DNA of 64,000 nucleotides from Saccharum officinarum (Eukaryota; Streptophyta; Magnoliopsida; Poales; Poaceae), in assembly GCA_020631735.1 (NCBI GenBank), contig CM036170.1:65301737-65365736 (forward strand), read 5' to 3'. Under the pieces are notes generated by a model. It had not been told where the DNA came from. It did not search any database and saw nothing but the letters and a program-made list of their open reading frames with translations. This document shows, piece after piece, positions 1-10,290 of this stretch (position 1 is its first letter; every line of letters starts with the position of its first letter). The translations under genes and the position numbers were made by a program.

Positions 1-60
1 TATCTGCTTCAGCGGATGATTTTTGTACTTAATTTCGTATAATTGGTCAGTTTTATTATA
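1..60 (+). repeat. 3' end of the G1 5' LTR
   Basis: The stretch ends in TTATA immediately before GC plus a TGG primer site. It aligns with the end of the G2 LTR (8860-8912) and with the reverse complement of the G3 LTR end (44155 onward), sharing the TTTTTGTACTT and ATAATTGGTC-like segments. The expected terminal TTACA reads TTATA here, a C-to-T change. The rest of the LTR lies left of the window. Confidence 0.8.
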
Positions 61-62
61 GC

Positions 63-76
63 TGGTATCGGAGCAA
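63..76 (+). other. Primer binding site of G1
   Basis: TGGTATCGGAGCAA follows the LTR end by two bases. It is complementary to the 3' end of plant initiator-Met tRNA, with the A-to-G change at position 8 shared by all elements in this window. Confidence 0.85.
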
Positions 77-851
77 GGTTTAGCAGGTTACTGTTCACAT
101 GTGTATTTAAAATAAAATAGTGTTTAAACCTATGATTTAAAATTTAATAGTGTGCCAGTGGTCATATCCTTTATGTCCAGTTAAGAACTTTAGGTGGCTT
201 ATTTAAGTACTGACTTGGGGGCCCTTCATCATATTTCTATTTCGTTGCTCATATGGCGTGCTGTTGTATGATTGCCATTCACTTGTGTGGTAATATATGT
301 ATCAATGGACTTTACGCCTCGGTAAGTGGGAGTTGTTAGAGCATGATCAGATACACTGCTGATCTAGGGATGTGCTTATATAATGCCGAATTATGAACAT
401 GTTATATGCATGTTTATATGAAGGTATCCAATGTGTGGGTAATTTCATCCTGTGGTGACGATGCCGTCAATAGGACGATGGTTCGGGTAGTTGCTACTAT
501 TCTACGCGTATCTGGGGATGTGTGTAGAGCGAGTAGATTACTTTACCGCTTTCATGCATAATATTCATACTATGAGGGTTGGGCTAAAATGAATCTTCTG
601 CAGGTATATAACAGCGCTATCGTGTAGTACGTATTAGTTATGTATATGGAGATCATTGTATGCCACCGTCTATATCGCTAGGACTTATTATTATTTTCTA
701 AGTTTGTGAGGACGTACGAAACATGCATGTATCATGTTGTTGTGCATATCATTCATGGCATTATTCATCCCCTTATAAGTTGATTATCTCATTTTGATAA
801 AAATGACAACTTAATATTCATTCTCACGAGAGTCATAAAATTTTGCTACAG
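77..851 (+). other. G1 untranslated leader with candidate intron
   Basis: There is no open frame here. AG|GTATAT at 602-607 resembles a 5' splice site and TTTGCTACAG at 842-851 a 3' splice site directly before the ORF0 ATG. The implied intron, 604-851, is 248 bp. G2 has the same pair of sites at the same spacing (9437-9684). Splicing is inferred, not shown. Confidence 0.45.
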
Positions 852-1926
852 ATGTCACGCACCAGGCAGACAGCTCGCAAGTCCACCAGAGGTAGAGCTC
901 CCCACCACCAGCTTGCTCCATGTACCTGTCAGTGACAACCTTTTCTTGGAGAGTATGGGATACCTATGCTCTTATGGAGAGTGCTCAGCCATGTAGGCTA
1001 TCCTAATGGAATGGAGCTCCGCTATTTCTGGACAAATGAGTAGTTGGGTGATGGTTTGTTGGTCACTGTGGAGGCCATTGTTCGTCCTAGAGGTGATGGT
1101 TCTGAGTGGACCAGTTGGCGCTATGAGTCAACTGGCAGGACCGCTGAGGAAGCGGCTGACAGGGCAACTCTTGGGATACTGAGGGACATTATGGATCATT
1201 TTCCTTAGGACTTGGCAGCTGCTATGGCTGGAGTCTTTCCAAGGGGCAACCCCCCCACTAACTCATGGCAGTAGGCAAGAGGAAGATCTCTAGAGATTAG
1301 AGCAACAAAAAGGTAGAACAGTGATAACCTTGCCATGAGCGCTATGTTCGCAGTGATGAAGGCTTTTGATGGAGTAGAAGGCAGCCTGAGACGTGTGTCT
1401 GGTGATCTTGGCTAGGCCCGCAATAACAGGCGTTAGCTTTAGAGGGACCACGACGCTGAGATCGAAAGGCTCAATGCAGAGATGGCTCAGTTAACCCACC
1501 ATAGAGATCAGGTGACACAGAGGACTGGAGTATATGAGGGAGACATACGTGCACTGAGAGAGCAGCTTGAGCGTCTGACCACCGCTAACAGGAATGGTGA
1601 CCACATGTTGATCCATGTGCTCCAGCAAAGGAATGAAGCCTGGTCGGAGGAAGATGTTCTGAGAGCTTGACAGGTTGAGCTAGAGCAGCAACTAGCTAGT
1701 GCCGAAGAATACAACGACCACCTGCACGAGGAGGTTCACCAGCTACACAACCAGCTCCACCCTTTCCCTAAAAAACCAACTCCACCCTTATGTTCCTCCT
1801 GGAGCAGCAGAGATGGATCTAGATGAGGACGAGGATCCCAAAGATCCTGAGGCCCTAGCTGAGGATGATGATGTTGATGCTGACCATGGGGACGTCTCCA
1901 ACTTAGATAGCGATCATGATGAGTAG
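852..1926 (+). pseudogene. Decayed ORF0: H3-tail-like N-terminus, dsRBD-like segment, coiled coil, acidic tail
   Basis: Translation from ATG 852 gives a first 22 residues matching the histone H3 tail at about 15 of 21 positions: it keeps R2, T3, Q5, T6, A7, R8, K9, S10, T11, A15, P16, Q19, L20 and A21, with K4 and K14 changed to Arg. Next (about 935-1230) comes a segment with strand-strand-strand-helix character ending in a GRTAEEAADRATLGIL motif, like the end of a double-stranded-RNA-binding domain (inference). A coiled coil (about 1430-1760) and an acidic tail (to 1926) follow; these align with intact G2 ORF0. The frame stays in register for about 900 bp but holds nine stops, seven of them TAG. 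A local duplication near 1750-1790 shifts the frame before the acidic tail. It is not a histone gene: no histone fold follows. Function is unknown. Confidence 0.8.
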
Positions 1927-1976
1927 GATAATCATTGATGCGCTAGCTACTAGGGTTTCGTTTGCGATGATCTTTT

Positions 1977-3125
1977 GCAGGTGTCGACGTTCGGTCCCGC
2001 GGGGGTCCTAAGCCGATGAGTGAGTACTATGTGTCCCTAATCTGGATGGTGATGCAAGGAGAATACACGGGGATTTATCCTGGTTCAGGCAAGAGAAGGC
2101 CCTACGTCCAGTGGGGAGAGGGGAGTATTGTATTTCTTTGCACCGAAGTGCTTGCGTAGGGGTTACAAGCTGTGAGAGAGGGAACTGAGCCCAGGTCTCA
2201 AAGGGAAAGTGAGAGTACAAGGAGATTGCTTGAGATGTTGATCTGTGGGTGGTGTGCCTTTGCTTGTTTGAGCGTGGCTTCTGGCTTGCATCTTGCCTTG
2301 TCCGTTCCTTTTTCGTCCCCTTTCTTGTAGAGCCCTGACCTGCCCTTTTATAGGGTAAGAGGAGGCCAGGACACCGGGGTGCCTTGAGGTAAAGTTTTGT
2401 CGATCCCTATGGAGGTGGCTGTAGCGACGTGCCCTAGGAATGGCTGACCATCCCTGGACACCATGGTGACGTAGGGGATGAGACAATGAAAAGATCATGA
2501 GTCCTATGCCACGTCGACCTTTCCTCCCTGTTGACCGGTGGTGGGTCGAGGCTGGGTTGAGGCTAGGTCAAGGACAGGCAGATAAGGCCGAATCCCCGAG
2601 ATCGTAGGATACAGACCTTGTCGTATTCACCCTCGAGGGTGACCAGTAGCAAAATAGTGTGCGGTATGGTGTATATAGTGATAGGTTTTCACCTCCCATC
2701 CTGGGATGGGTGGTAACAAGTGAGACCTGACACCTGCATTGCTTCCACGTCGGTCATGGCTATAGACATGACGGTAGGAGGTAGTAGGTAGTCGTATTAA
2801 ATACTCTAACTTTTGTCTCAGAGTAGGTGGATAGAATGGGTCGAGTGTTCCGACCCGGGGTCGTGCGAGTCGGAGATTACCGATAGTCAAGATGCCTTGT
2901 TGAATGAGCTTCGTACGAGTTGGGACATGGTCGAGGTGTCCCATCAAGGGTGCCTCGTACGAGTCAGAACGTAGTCGAGGCGTCCCGTCGAGCTGGCCTC
3001 GTGCGAGTCGGAACATAGTCGAGGTGTTTCGTCCGCTATTTTGGCTCGTCTCGTTTGCGGGTAGCGTTTTGTTTTTCTTAATCATTGGTTGTGGGTACCC
3101 CTAGTTTTAGGTACCTAACAGCAGG
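1977..3125. mobile_element. Solo LTR (1982-3120) with TSD GCAGG
   Basis: A segment starting TGTCGACG and ending CCTAACA is flanked by the 5-bp direct repeats GCAGG (1977-1981 and 3121-3125), with no internal domain. This is the signature of an LTR retrotransposon reduced to one LTR by recombination. Its family differs from G1-G3 and from the Sireviruses here. The open frames within it (for example 2627-3085, minus) have no recognisable domain and are taken as chance. It sits between ORF0 and gag of G1. Confidence 0.85.
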
Positions 3126-3441
3126 GTTGGCATATCTAGCATGTACTCATGAGTAGAAAGACTAAGATATTAATGTAATGTTGGAAAACTTGGATGTGTT
3201 TGTTGTGATATCTGAACGTCAAAAAGTCCAATATATATATGCTGGCAACTTGGTTGTAATGGACACGATGTATTACGCTTAAGTAATCTAATTAGTGATG
3301 TTGTGTTAATTGGAATGACTTATTGTGCCTCTATTTTATTGTATGAATTTATTCTCTCCAGAGAATTCAGTACGACATAATTTTCATTCACTTGCAATTT
3401 CTACAACAATGCCTAATAATTATTGTTGCTAAAATATACAG
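3126..3441 (+). other. G1 spacer between ORF0 and gag
   Basis: This is AT-rich sequence without an open frame. It ends in AAAATATACAG directly before the gag ATG, so gag, like ORF0, starts immediately after a CAG acceptor-like site. Confidence 0.5.
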
Positions 3442-3875
3442 ATGACGAACACTCATCGTACCATTTACGACGACACTGAGACAGGTGGCAGTGCTACTAG
3501 GAATGAGAACCACGATCCACCACCACCTCCTCCTCCACCATACACCGCAAAATAGTTCTTTGCACAGTTCCTAGGGAGTCAACATAACATGGAGAGCATG
3601 CAGGAAAATATGAAAGCTACATTGCACAATATTACGGACAACACCCGTCGTGGGTTAAACCAGGGTGGACATGAGGTGAATCAATACAGTAGCTTAAAGG
3701 ACTTCATGGACACCAGGCCACCGATCTTTAAGGAAGCGGCAAAGCCGCTGGATGTTGAATAATGGATAAATATCATGGAAGATAAGTTCCATGTGCTGAG
3801 AATGACTGAAGTATTAAAGACTGAGTATGCAGCTCATCAGTTACAAGGACCTGCAGGGATGTGGTGGAGGTATCA
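3442..3875 (+). pseudogene. gag 5' fragment of G1
   Basis: The frame from ATG 3442 gives a proline-rich N-terminus (a run of eight or nine Pro near residues 25-34), then a typical plant gypsy capsid-type Gag segment: SSLKDFMDTRPPIFKEA, then EDKFHVLRMTE, AAHQLQGPAGMWW. The homologous segment in G2 lies near 11135-11325. Two in-frame TAG/TAA codons replace expected Gln codons (near 3553 and 3760). The gene is cut after GMWWRY by the LTR of G2; the target duplicate TATCA is 3871-3875. Gag would form the retrotransposon's cytoplasmic particle; this copy is non-functional. Confidence 0.85.
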
Positions 3876-6800
3876 TGTAACACCTCAGGTATTTAGCTCC
3901 ATAATTGCATTGCATTGCATAAGCTTAAGCATGCATCATTCATGTTATTTTATGTGGTTGCAACTAATGTGATTGTTTTTTTTTTGAATTTTGTTTGGCT
4001 CACATCATGTGACACTAGGTAGTGGGTGTAACAAAAGGGGAGAGTAGCTAATTATATCTCACAATACCTTAGTTATACTTAGGGTCACTAATGGAGCAAG
4101 GTTCATGTTGACCAAAATCACCAAAATGCCCTCCAAGGTGTAGTTGACCACCATTTAGCCCTAGGATGCTCTAGTTTGACCAATTAAAAAGTCTAGCTTA
4201 GAGACCTTGCATGGTGAAGCACCCTTAAGCAAAGGTGTAGGGAATTTTATGGGGAACAAAAGTCTCAATATGACCATCTCTTGAAACTGGCCGGAACATG
4301 CTCAAAAATGGCCCACAAGTCAGCTAGAGGGGCTGTCTCAACACTTAGAAATTTTGCTAAGTCCCAAAAGTGCCCTCCAGTTTTACTGTGGCCTACTTTA
4401 GAAGCTTGTAGTTTGCAAACCAGACGAAACCAGCTTCCACTCATGTTGACAAACTTGTAGCCCTCATGTAGCTCTACAACATTGCCAACATCACCCATAC
4501 CTGGTTCTCAATGGTTTAGGAGATATAGTGTCAAGAAATTAGGGTTTCAGTCGGTGTCTTTAACTGAAAACATGTTTTAGTTTCACAGGGCACCACTTTA
4601 GGGCTATGTAGTTTCAAATCTAGGCCGAACCAGTCCAAACTCCAATTGACAAACTTGTTGCCCTCACATAGCTCTACAAATTTGATGTCGTCATCTTGGA
4701 CCGAATCGAGCTGTGTTGAAAGATAATCAGCGCCAAACTTTCACTGTCAGTCACCGTTCGGCCTCATTGATTCAGTCAACGATCGTGCCTTCAGTCGAAC
4801 ACTGGCCGTGTCGTGGCGCTCGGGCAAAAGAGCGTCGCCATGTGGTGTCCAAGCGCTGCCGTCGCCTCCACGTCGCGAGCCTAGGCACGGGTTTGAGCAC
4901 CGAGCAGACACCTCCACCCCCTCACTCGCGCTCACTCTCCTCCCCCTCCCTCTCGCTCTGGCCAGGCTCACCAAGGCGGAAAACGGAGGCGCAATTGCCA
5001 CCGCAGCCTTCTCCGTGCTCGCGCGAGCTCACCGTCTCACCACCATCCTCCAAATCTCGTTCACTACTCCGCCAACATCCCCTCCACCTCCTTCACCCGT
5101 TGCTTGACCCGATTGTGCAGAGGTGAGGGCGAATTTCGGTTTCCACCACCGCGAGTCCTCGCCGGCGTACTGTCCGTGCAGCGGCTCACCATGGCCAGCT
5201 CCCTACGGTCTCCCTCCAGTCTCCCCGCTACGTGTTCTGGGTTCCGGGGTGGGTAGAGCAGCCTAGGTGATGACGCTACCGGATGGGATGGCCAGTACAC
5301 GTCGGAACACCGTCGTGCGCTGCCGCGCCATGGCCGCCGGTGCGGTGCTCACGCGGCCAGCGACACTCGCTCCACCTCCGTCCTCTTCCTTGGCATGGAG
5401 AGGTCCGCCATGTCCTCAGGAAGCCGTAGCACACCTCACTTAGGTCCCTGGCCCTCGGAGCTCGCCGGACCGCCACCGGGTGCCGCCTCCGAGCCGCGGT
5501 CACCATGGCCGTCGTAGCTAGGGTGGGATAGGGTCAGCAAATCTAGGTTTGGTCGATGCGGGAAGTCGCGGGGAAGTCGTTGGTGCTCTTCCCGTCGCCG
5601 GAGGCGCCGTCGTCGGCGCGCTAGAGCTCGTCGGAGTCGCGGCCGTCTTCCCCCTCCGCTCTTCTCTCTCTGGCCTGCGGGCCCGCGCTGTCAGCGCCAC
5701 GCGCGCGCGGGCGGGAGTCCGGGACGGGCTGCGCGCTGGCTGGGCCGCACTGTCAAGTCGGGCTGGCCCAGCACTGTAGCGGGTTAGGGTTCGGTTTTGG
5801 TTTTTCTTGTCATATTGTCACAGATTTTTGTTGTTGTTTGGAAAATATAGATCTAGGGTTTTACTTGCCCAAAAAATTATGAGATAAATTTTGTTAGGAT
5901 CTACATGATGGATAGTATTTTAGAAAAATATAAATCTGATATGTGATGTTTATTTTTTGGGAGAATTAAATAGATCTTTCAAATGTGTTGTGAAATGAAG
6001 GCAAATTTGTTAAATGTATAACTGGAGCTGTATTATTCCAAAAATTATGAAAATTGGTGGGTAGGCTCAGTTATACCTATATTAGCTCTGGTAAAAATTT
6101 GGGCATTAGTGCTTAAGTACTTTTCAAGTTATAATGCTTGCATGTTATTTTAGGGAATACATGAATGAATTTTCGTAATTTTTCTACGTGTGTAATGTTC
6201 TTATAAATTTTTGGAGAATGTCTTGGTACTCTAAAGTGTCCAAGAAAATTATGAAATCTGTTGTTTGATACTTTTTATTATGATTTGTTAATTATACAAA
6301 AATTAGCTTTTTGGGCTTGTGAATTTTATTTAGGGAGTTTCTGTAAATAATTTTAGTTCAAAATTTTAAAGTGGTCTCTTTTTGTCTCATAGAGTCTCCT
6401 GTAATTTTTGTAGAATTTTAGGAATAGTTTACATATATGTTTAAAATTCCACTTAATTACTTAAGTAAATTAAGAAATGAGTCTAAATAAATATTTTCGG
6501 TAGGCAAACCTTACTTTCTGGTGTTTTTGTGACCTATGTGAACTTGTGGTAACATTAGTTTGGTCTTAAGGGATGTTTGCCACATAAATAAATATTTAAT
6601 CTTTGCAATTCTAGGTTTTCTAGACAGCTGGTAGTATTTCTAGGTTTGACCTTTGATAAAGGTGGTTGCTGGAAAACTTGTAAATACCAAAGTTGTAGTA
6701 AGCTTGATAAACTAGCTTGTGTCAAAATTTGGGAGCATTTGGCTTAGTAGTTTGGGAGCTATTGTTGTTTAAAGTGACAGTCCAGAATTTGCTACTCTCT

Positions 6801-8912
6801 GTTTAGAGAGGACAGATTCTGGAACTTATGAAATTCGACATGGAAAAACTTAGGAATTTAGGGTTGAGATCTGAAAATAAATTATAGTGCATTTCTTAAG
6901 CTTTCCAGATTGTCTTAGATCATATCTTTTGGAGTTAGGAATCTTCAGTTATGTTAGAATCTTTGATCTGCTTTCCAGAATATCTTACTGTGATATTTTG
7001 GTGTTGGATGTGGTAACCTGAGTAATGCTACTCTTGTAATTGTTAGGTGTTAGGGCCTTAACCGAAGAAGAACAGCTATATCTTAGGTTGAGTAGATTAG
7101 GTGAGTACTTCTCTACCGGAGAGGAATTTTGCACCTAATATTTGAAGTGATTTGAATAGAGCTTTAAGAATGTTGTAATGCATTTCATTCCGAGCATACT
7201 GCATCTTTTACTATGCATACATGAGATTTATTATGCACTCATGCAATAGGTGTTCCGGTGGGGGTAACGCTCCTCGAATTCGAGCAAGTGATTCCGGAGG
7301 AAGTCCAGGACCAGCCGGAGCAGCCAGAGGAACCAACCGGCGGCGAAGCTCCTGCCAAAGATCTACCCGAGTGTCCTGACCACCGGCCCTCGACCTTTCT
7401 AAAAGACAAGCCCCGGTGCATGCTGAACCCATCATTTTATAAATCTATCTTGAGTACTTTTAATTGTTTAATGCATTAAGTTATAGGAGTTGTATGAAAA
7501 CAATTATTGCATTATACCTATCCTTGCCCAGATATCGTACTTAAATCCTAATTTAGGTTTAGGAACGTATTAATGCTTAGCCCTGCTTAGTACAGTAGAA
7601 GTCGTGTGATTTCCGGTCATCCGCGAGATGTAGAAAGGAGTCACGAGTGGCTTTATGGCTATCGTGGATGGAACCATGCTTTAAAATGAAATTGAGACCG
7701 GGCGGGAGTTTGATAGTACAGCCGCAAGACACTTCACGTCTTGGGTGTGGAGCTATGCCCGTCTGAGTCGTTTAAGGACCGATTCGCTGTACGTCCTTGA
7801 GTCATGTTGAACGCAGTCTAACACTTAGTTGGCCGGATAAGTCGTTCCGACCGTGAAACCGAGTAATGTGATTCAGGCCGAGAATCGAATGGTAGGTTGC
7901 TTCTTGGAGGAGAGAAAGGATGTGCTTGGGGACATTGGCGTGAGACCAAGGGGGGTTAGAGTCCCTATCACCTGGCAGAGTGTCGCCCTTGGGGTCGCGA
8001 CATCATTCGGACCCGCGATTCCTGAATCATATGAAAAGGTAGCCTGTGTGACCCTGGCAGGGGTCTGCACGGTGAGTGTTAGAAATACCCCTCCAGCTGG
8101 ATAGGAATTCGATTCGAATCGTCGTCGCTCCCGGTTAGTGAGCACTTGACTTGAGCAGCGGCAATGTAGATCTCATTAAATGAACAGGTGATTAAGAGAA
8201 TGATACAATGTTGCCACAATTCATACCTGCTCTAGATATAATGTTGATAATTATTTGATTATAATCAAGTGCATGCTTAGTACATGTGCTAAGATAGATG
8301 ACAGGTAAATGCTAAAAAGAACTGTTAGTACAGGTTATAAGAGTTTCAATTACTTATGCCTTTATGCAAAATGTGATGTCAGCTAGCCTCTTGTGTAAGC
8401 CTTGCATAATCCTTGGTGTCATCTTATTTCTGGTTTTTGACGGGTAAGTCTAGCTGAGTACATTCCAGTACTCAGGGTTTATTCCCTCCTGTTGCAGATG
8501 ATATGCTCTATCAAGGCTTCTGCAAAATTTGTCTCCAACCTGCGGGTGACGAAGACTAGATCACTAGGGCGTGATCATCTTTTATGTACTTTCCTAATGC
8601 TTTTGCGGGTTGTTGATCAACAAGACTGGCAATAGTTAAACAACTGGTGTGTGTATGCTTCCGCTACTTTTATAAACTTGGTTTATAATAATTGCGACTC
8701 TGTGTGTGTAAACTTATTTCGGAACTACTTGTGAAATGTAACGTATGATGTTGTATGTTGAATGATGCGATCTTGGTTGTAAGCAAGTTGGTTTGAAATC
8801 CTTCGTGGTTTCAATTGACTACCGGGATTATATGGGCTTAAGTTCAAAAATTTGAGCGCTTCGGTGCTTATTTTTGTACTTGTGCTCTTATAATTTGGTC
8901 GGTTCTGTTACA
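3876..8912 (+). repeat. 5' LTR of G2 (5037 bp)
   Basis: It starts TGTAACACCTCAGG and ends TTCTGTTACA, followed by GC and the primer site. The length is close to the G3 LTRs (5166 and 5167 bp, same family). A GC-rich block at about 4790-5780 is followed by a long AT-rich block. The many short open frames are not conserved in G3 and are not genes. A 404-bp block at 7761-8164 is far more conserved with G3 than the LTR ends are (see findings). Confidence 0.85.
7761..8164 (+). repeat. Highly conserved 404-bp block in the G2 LTR
   Basis: Aligned by eye with 34923-35326 (reverse complement, G3), it differs at only about ten positions with no length change, while both LTR ends of the two elements are strongly diverged. 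It contains an 83-residue open frame (7853-8104), but the corresponding frame is broken in one G3 LTR, so a DNA- or RNA-level role or gene conversion is as likely as a peptide. Confidence 0.6.
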
Positions 8913-8914
8913 GC

Positions 8915-8927
8915 TGGCATCGGAGCA
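8915..8927 (+). other. Primer binding site of G2
   Basis: TGGCATCGGAGCA lies two bases after the LTR end. It is the initiator-Met tRNA site with one T-to-C change relative to G1 and G3. Confidence 0.8.
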
Positions 8928-9684
8928 TAATTCAACATTAAACACATCATACGAGTATTTAAAAACAAAAGTATTTGATTATGAAAAGGGTTAAAACTCT
9001 AAAAATTATTTTCATAGGTATGCTAGTGATCACATCCCTTAGCCCAAATAAGGACTCTTAGGTGGCTTATTATAAAGACTAACTTGGGAGTCTTGTTTGT
9101 TTTTGTTTCGTCGTCCATACGGCGTGATATTGTATGGATGCCATCCACTTGGGTGGTAATGTATGGATCAATTGCCTCGACGCTCTAGTAAGTGTGAGTT
9201 ATGAGAGCATGATCGTCCAACCGGCGATCTAGGGGAGAGTAGTTTTGGTGACTTGCATACTTACATGTTTAAATCGTGTAATTATGTAAGCACTTAATTG
9301 TGGGAACCTTTATATCGGGTAGCTTTGATACTGAAGTATATACATTAGGGGATGTGTATATGGAAAGTATTTAAATTACTGCTTTTTTGTGTGCTTATAT
9401 TGGGAAACTGTTGGGCTGAAATGAGATTTTCTGTAGGTACACTGACAGCGTAACGAGTAGACCGATAGTTTCGCTTATATGAGAGAACGTATGTATGCCA
9501 CCGCCTAGCGTTAGAACTTTAGGTTTCTAATAAGGTGAGAGGGCATACGGAACGTGCATGCATCATGTTTAATTATATCATACATATCATTTACTCCCTC
9601 CTTAAAAATTTCAATAGTCCCGACTAAATTAAATTTCGTATCCCCTAAATGATCCTCACTTTAAGTCGTATCTTGTTACTACAG
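8928..9684 (+). other. G2 untranslated leader with candidate intron
   Basis: This is homologous to the G1 leader. A donor-like TGTAG|GTAC (GT at 9437-9438) and an acceptor-like TTACTACAG (to 9684) bound 248 bp, exactly as in G1. The in-frame ATG at 9649 lies inside this putative intron and is not shared with G1, so it is not taken as the ORF0 start. Confidence 0.45.
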
Positions 9685-10290
9685 ATGGCACGTACCAAGC
9701 GGACCGCCCATAAGTCAACCGGGGGCAGGGTCCCTCGTCACCAGCTAGCTCCATGTGAGCCCCGCCCCAAGCCCACTGAGGTGGAAAGGCTGAGGGCTGA
9801 GTTGGCTGAAGTGACTGCTGCCAGGAATGCAGCGCGTCAGCAACTGGAGCAAGTGATCCGTGATCATGATCAGGAAATACTTGCAGTCCAGAGATTGACA
9901 GTAGCAAATCGCAACTGTCAACGCATGCTGGTCCATGTCATGAATCAGAGGGATGAAGCCTGGTACGAGGAGAACGTTCTGAGAGCTTGTCAGTTTGAGC
10001 TTGAGCAACAGTTGGAGAATGCTGAAGAATACAATGACAATCTTCATGAAGAAGTGCACCGCCTGAACAACCAGCTAAATCCTCTACTGCCTCAAAACAA
10101 CAACGCAGATGAGGACATGGGTTCAGGAATCGTCATGGCTGAAGATGATGATGAAGTGGAGGTCAATGGGCCCCAAGATGCCGCACTAGAAGAAGAGTCA
10201 GAAGGAGAAGAAGAAGACGAGGAGTTAGAGCCTGTTAGCGACGAGGATGGCGGGGAGATCCTTGACACCGACTCTGAGGACGATGCTTAG
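9685..10290 (+). CDS. ORF0: H3-tail-like, coiled-coil, acidic protein (201 aa), intact
   Basis: The start at ATG 9685 is chosen because it gives the same N-terminus as G1 and follows CAG directly. After Met, residues match the histone H3 tail at 16 of 21 positions: A1, R2, T3, K4, T6, A7, K9, S10, T11, G12, G13, P16, R17, Q19, L20 and A21 are kept; Q5, R8, K14, A15 and K18 are changed. Residues about 30-130 are charged and Leu/Gln-rich with heptad-like spacing (coiled coil), including RLRAELAEV and CQFELEQQLENAEEYN. Residues about 145-201 are very rich in Asp and Glu. There is no histone fold, zinc finger or membrane segment, and the dsRBD-like part of G1 is absent. It lies upstream of gag in the same orientation. 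Histone-tail mimicry (binding H3 readers or modifiers) is inference. No stops, although gag-pol of this element is dead. Confidence 0.8.
   Translation: MARTKRTAHKSTGGRVPRHQLAPCEPRPKPTEVERLRAELAEVTAARNAARQQLEQVIRDHDQEILAVQRLTVANRNCQRMLVHVMNQRDEAWYEENVLRACQFELEQQLENAEEYNDNLHEEVHRLNNQLNPLLPQNNNADEDMGSGIVMAEDDDEVEVNGPQDAALEEESEGEEEDEELEPVSDEDGGEILDTDSEDDA

Larger units (their letters stand above)
1..3875 (+). mobile_element. Ty3/gypsy LTR retrotransposon G1, partial
   Basis: This is the 5' part of a gypsy element: end of an LTR (1-60), primer site (63-76), accessory ORF0 (852-1926) and the first part of gag (3442-3875). It is interrupted by a solo LTR at 1982-3120 and ended by insertion of element G2 at 3876. 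The order LTR, primer site, ORF0, gag matches G2 (8913-11000), and the proteins are clearly homologous. An extra ORF upstream of gag is known in some rice gypsy elements (RIRE3 and RIRE8, from memory). The rest of G1 is not visible; it may lie beyond the gap that ends G2. Confidence 0.85.

Noticed and set aside
4713..5126. Overlapping open frames in the GC-rich part of the G2 LTR
   Set aside because: Frames on both strands, Arg/Ser/Pro-rich, no domain, not conserved in G3: an effect of base composition.
9649..9684. Upstream ATG giving a longer ORF0 with a hydrophobic start
   Set aside because: The extension is absent in G1 and lies inside the candidate intron; the ATG at 9685 directly after CAG is shared by both copies.
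9685..9750. A histone H3 gene
   Set aside because: Only the first ~21 residues resemble H3; the alpha-N helix and histone fold are absent and the protein continues as coiled coil and acidic tail.
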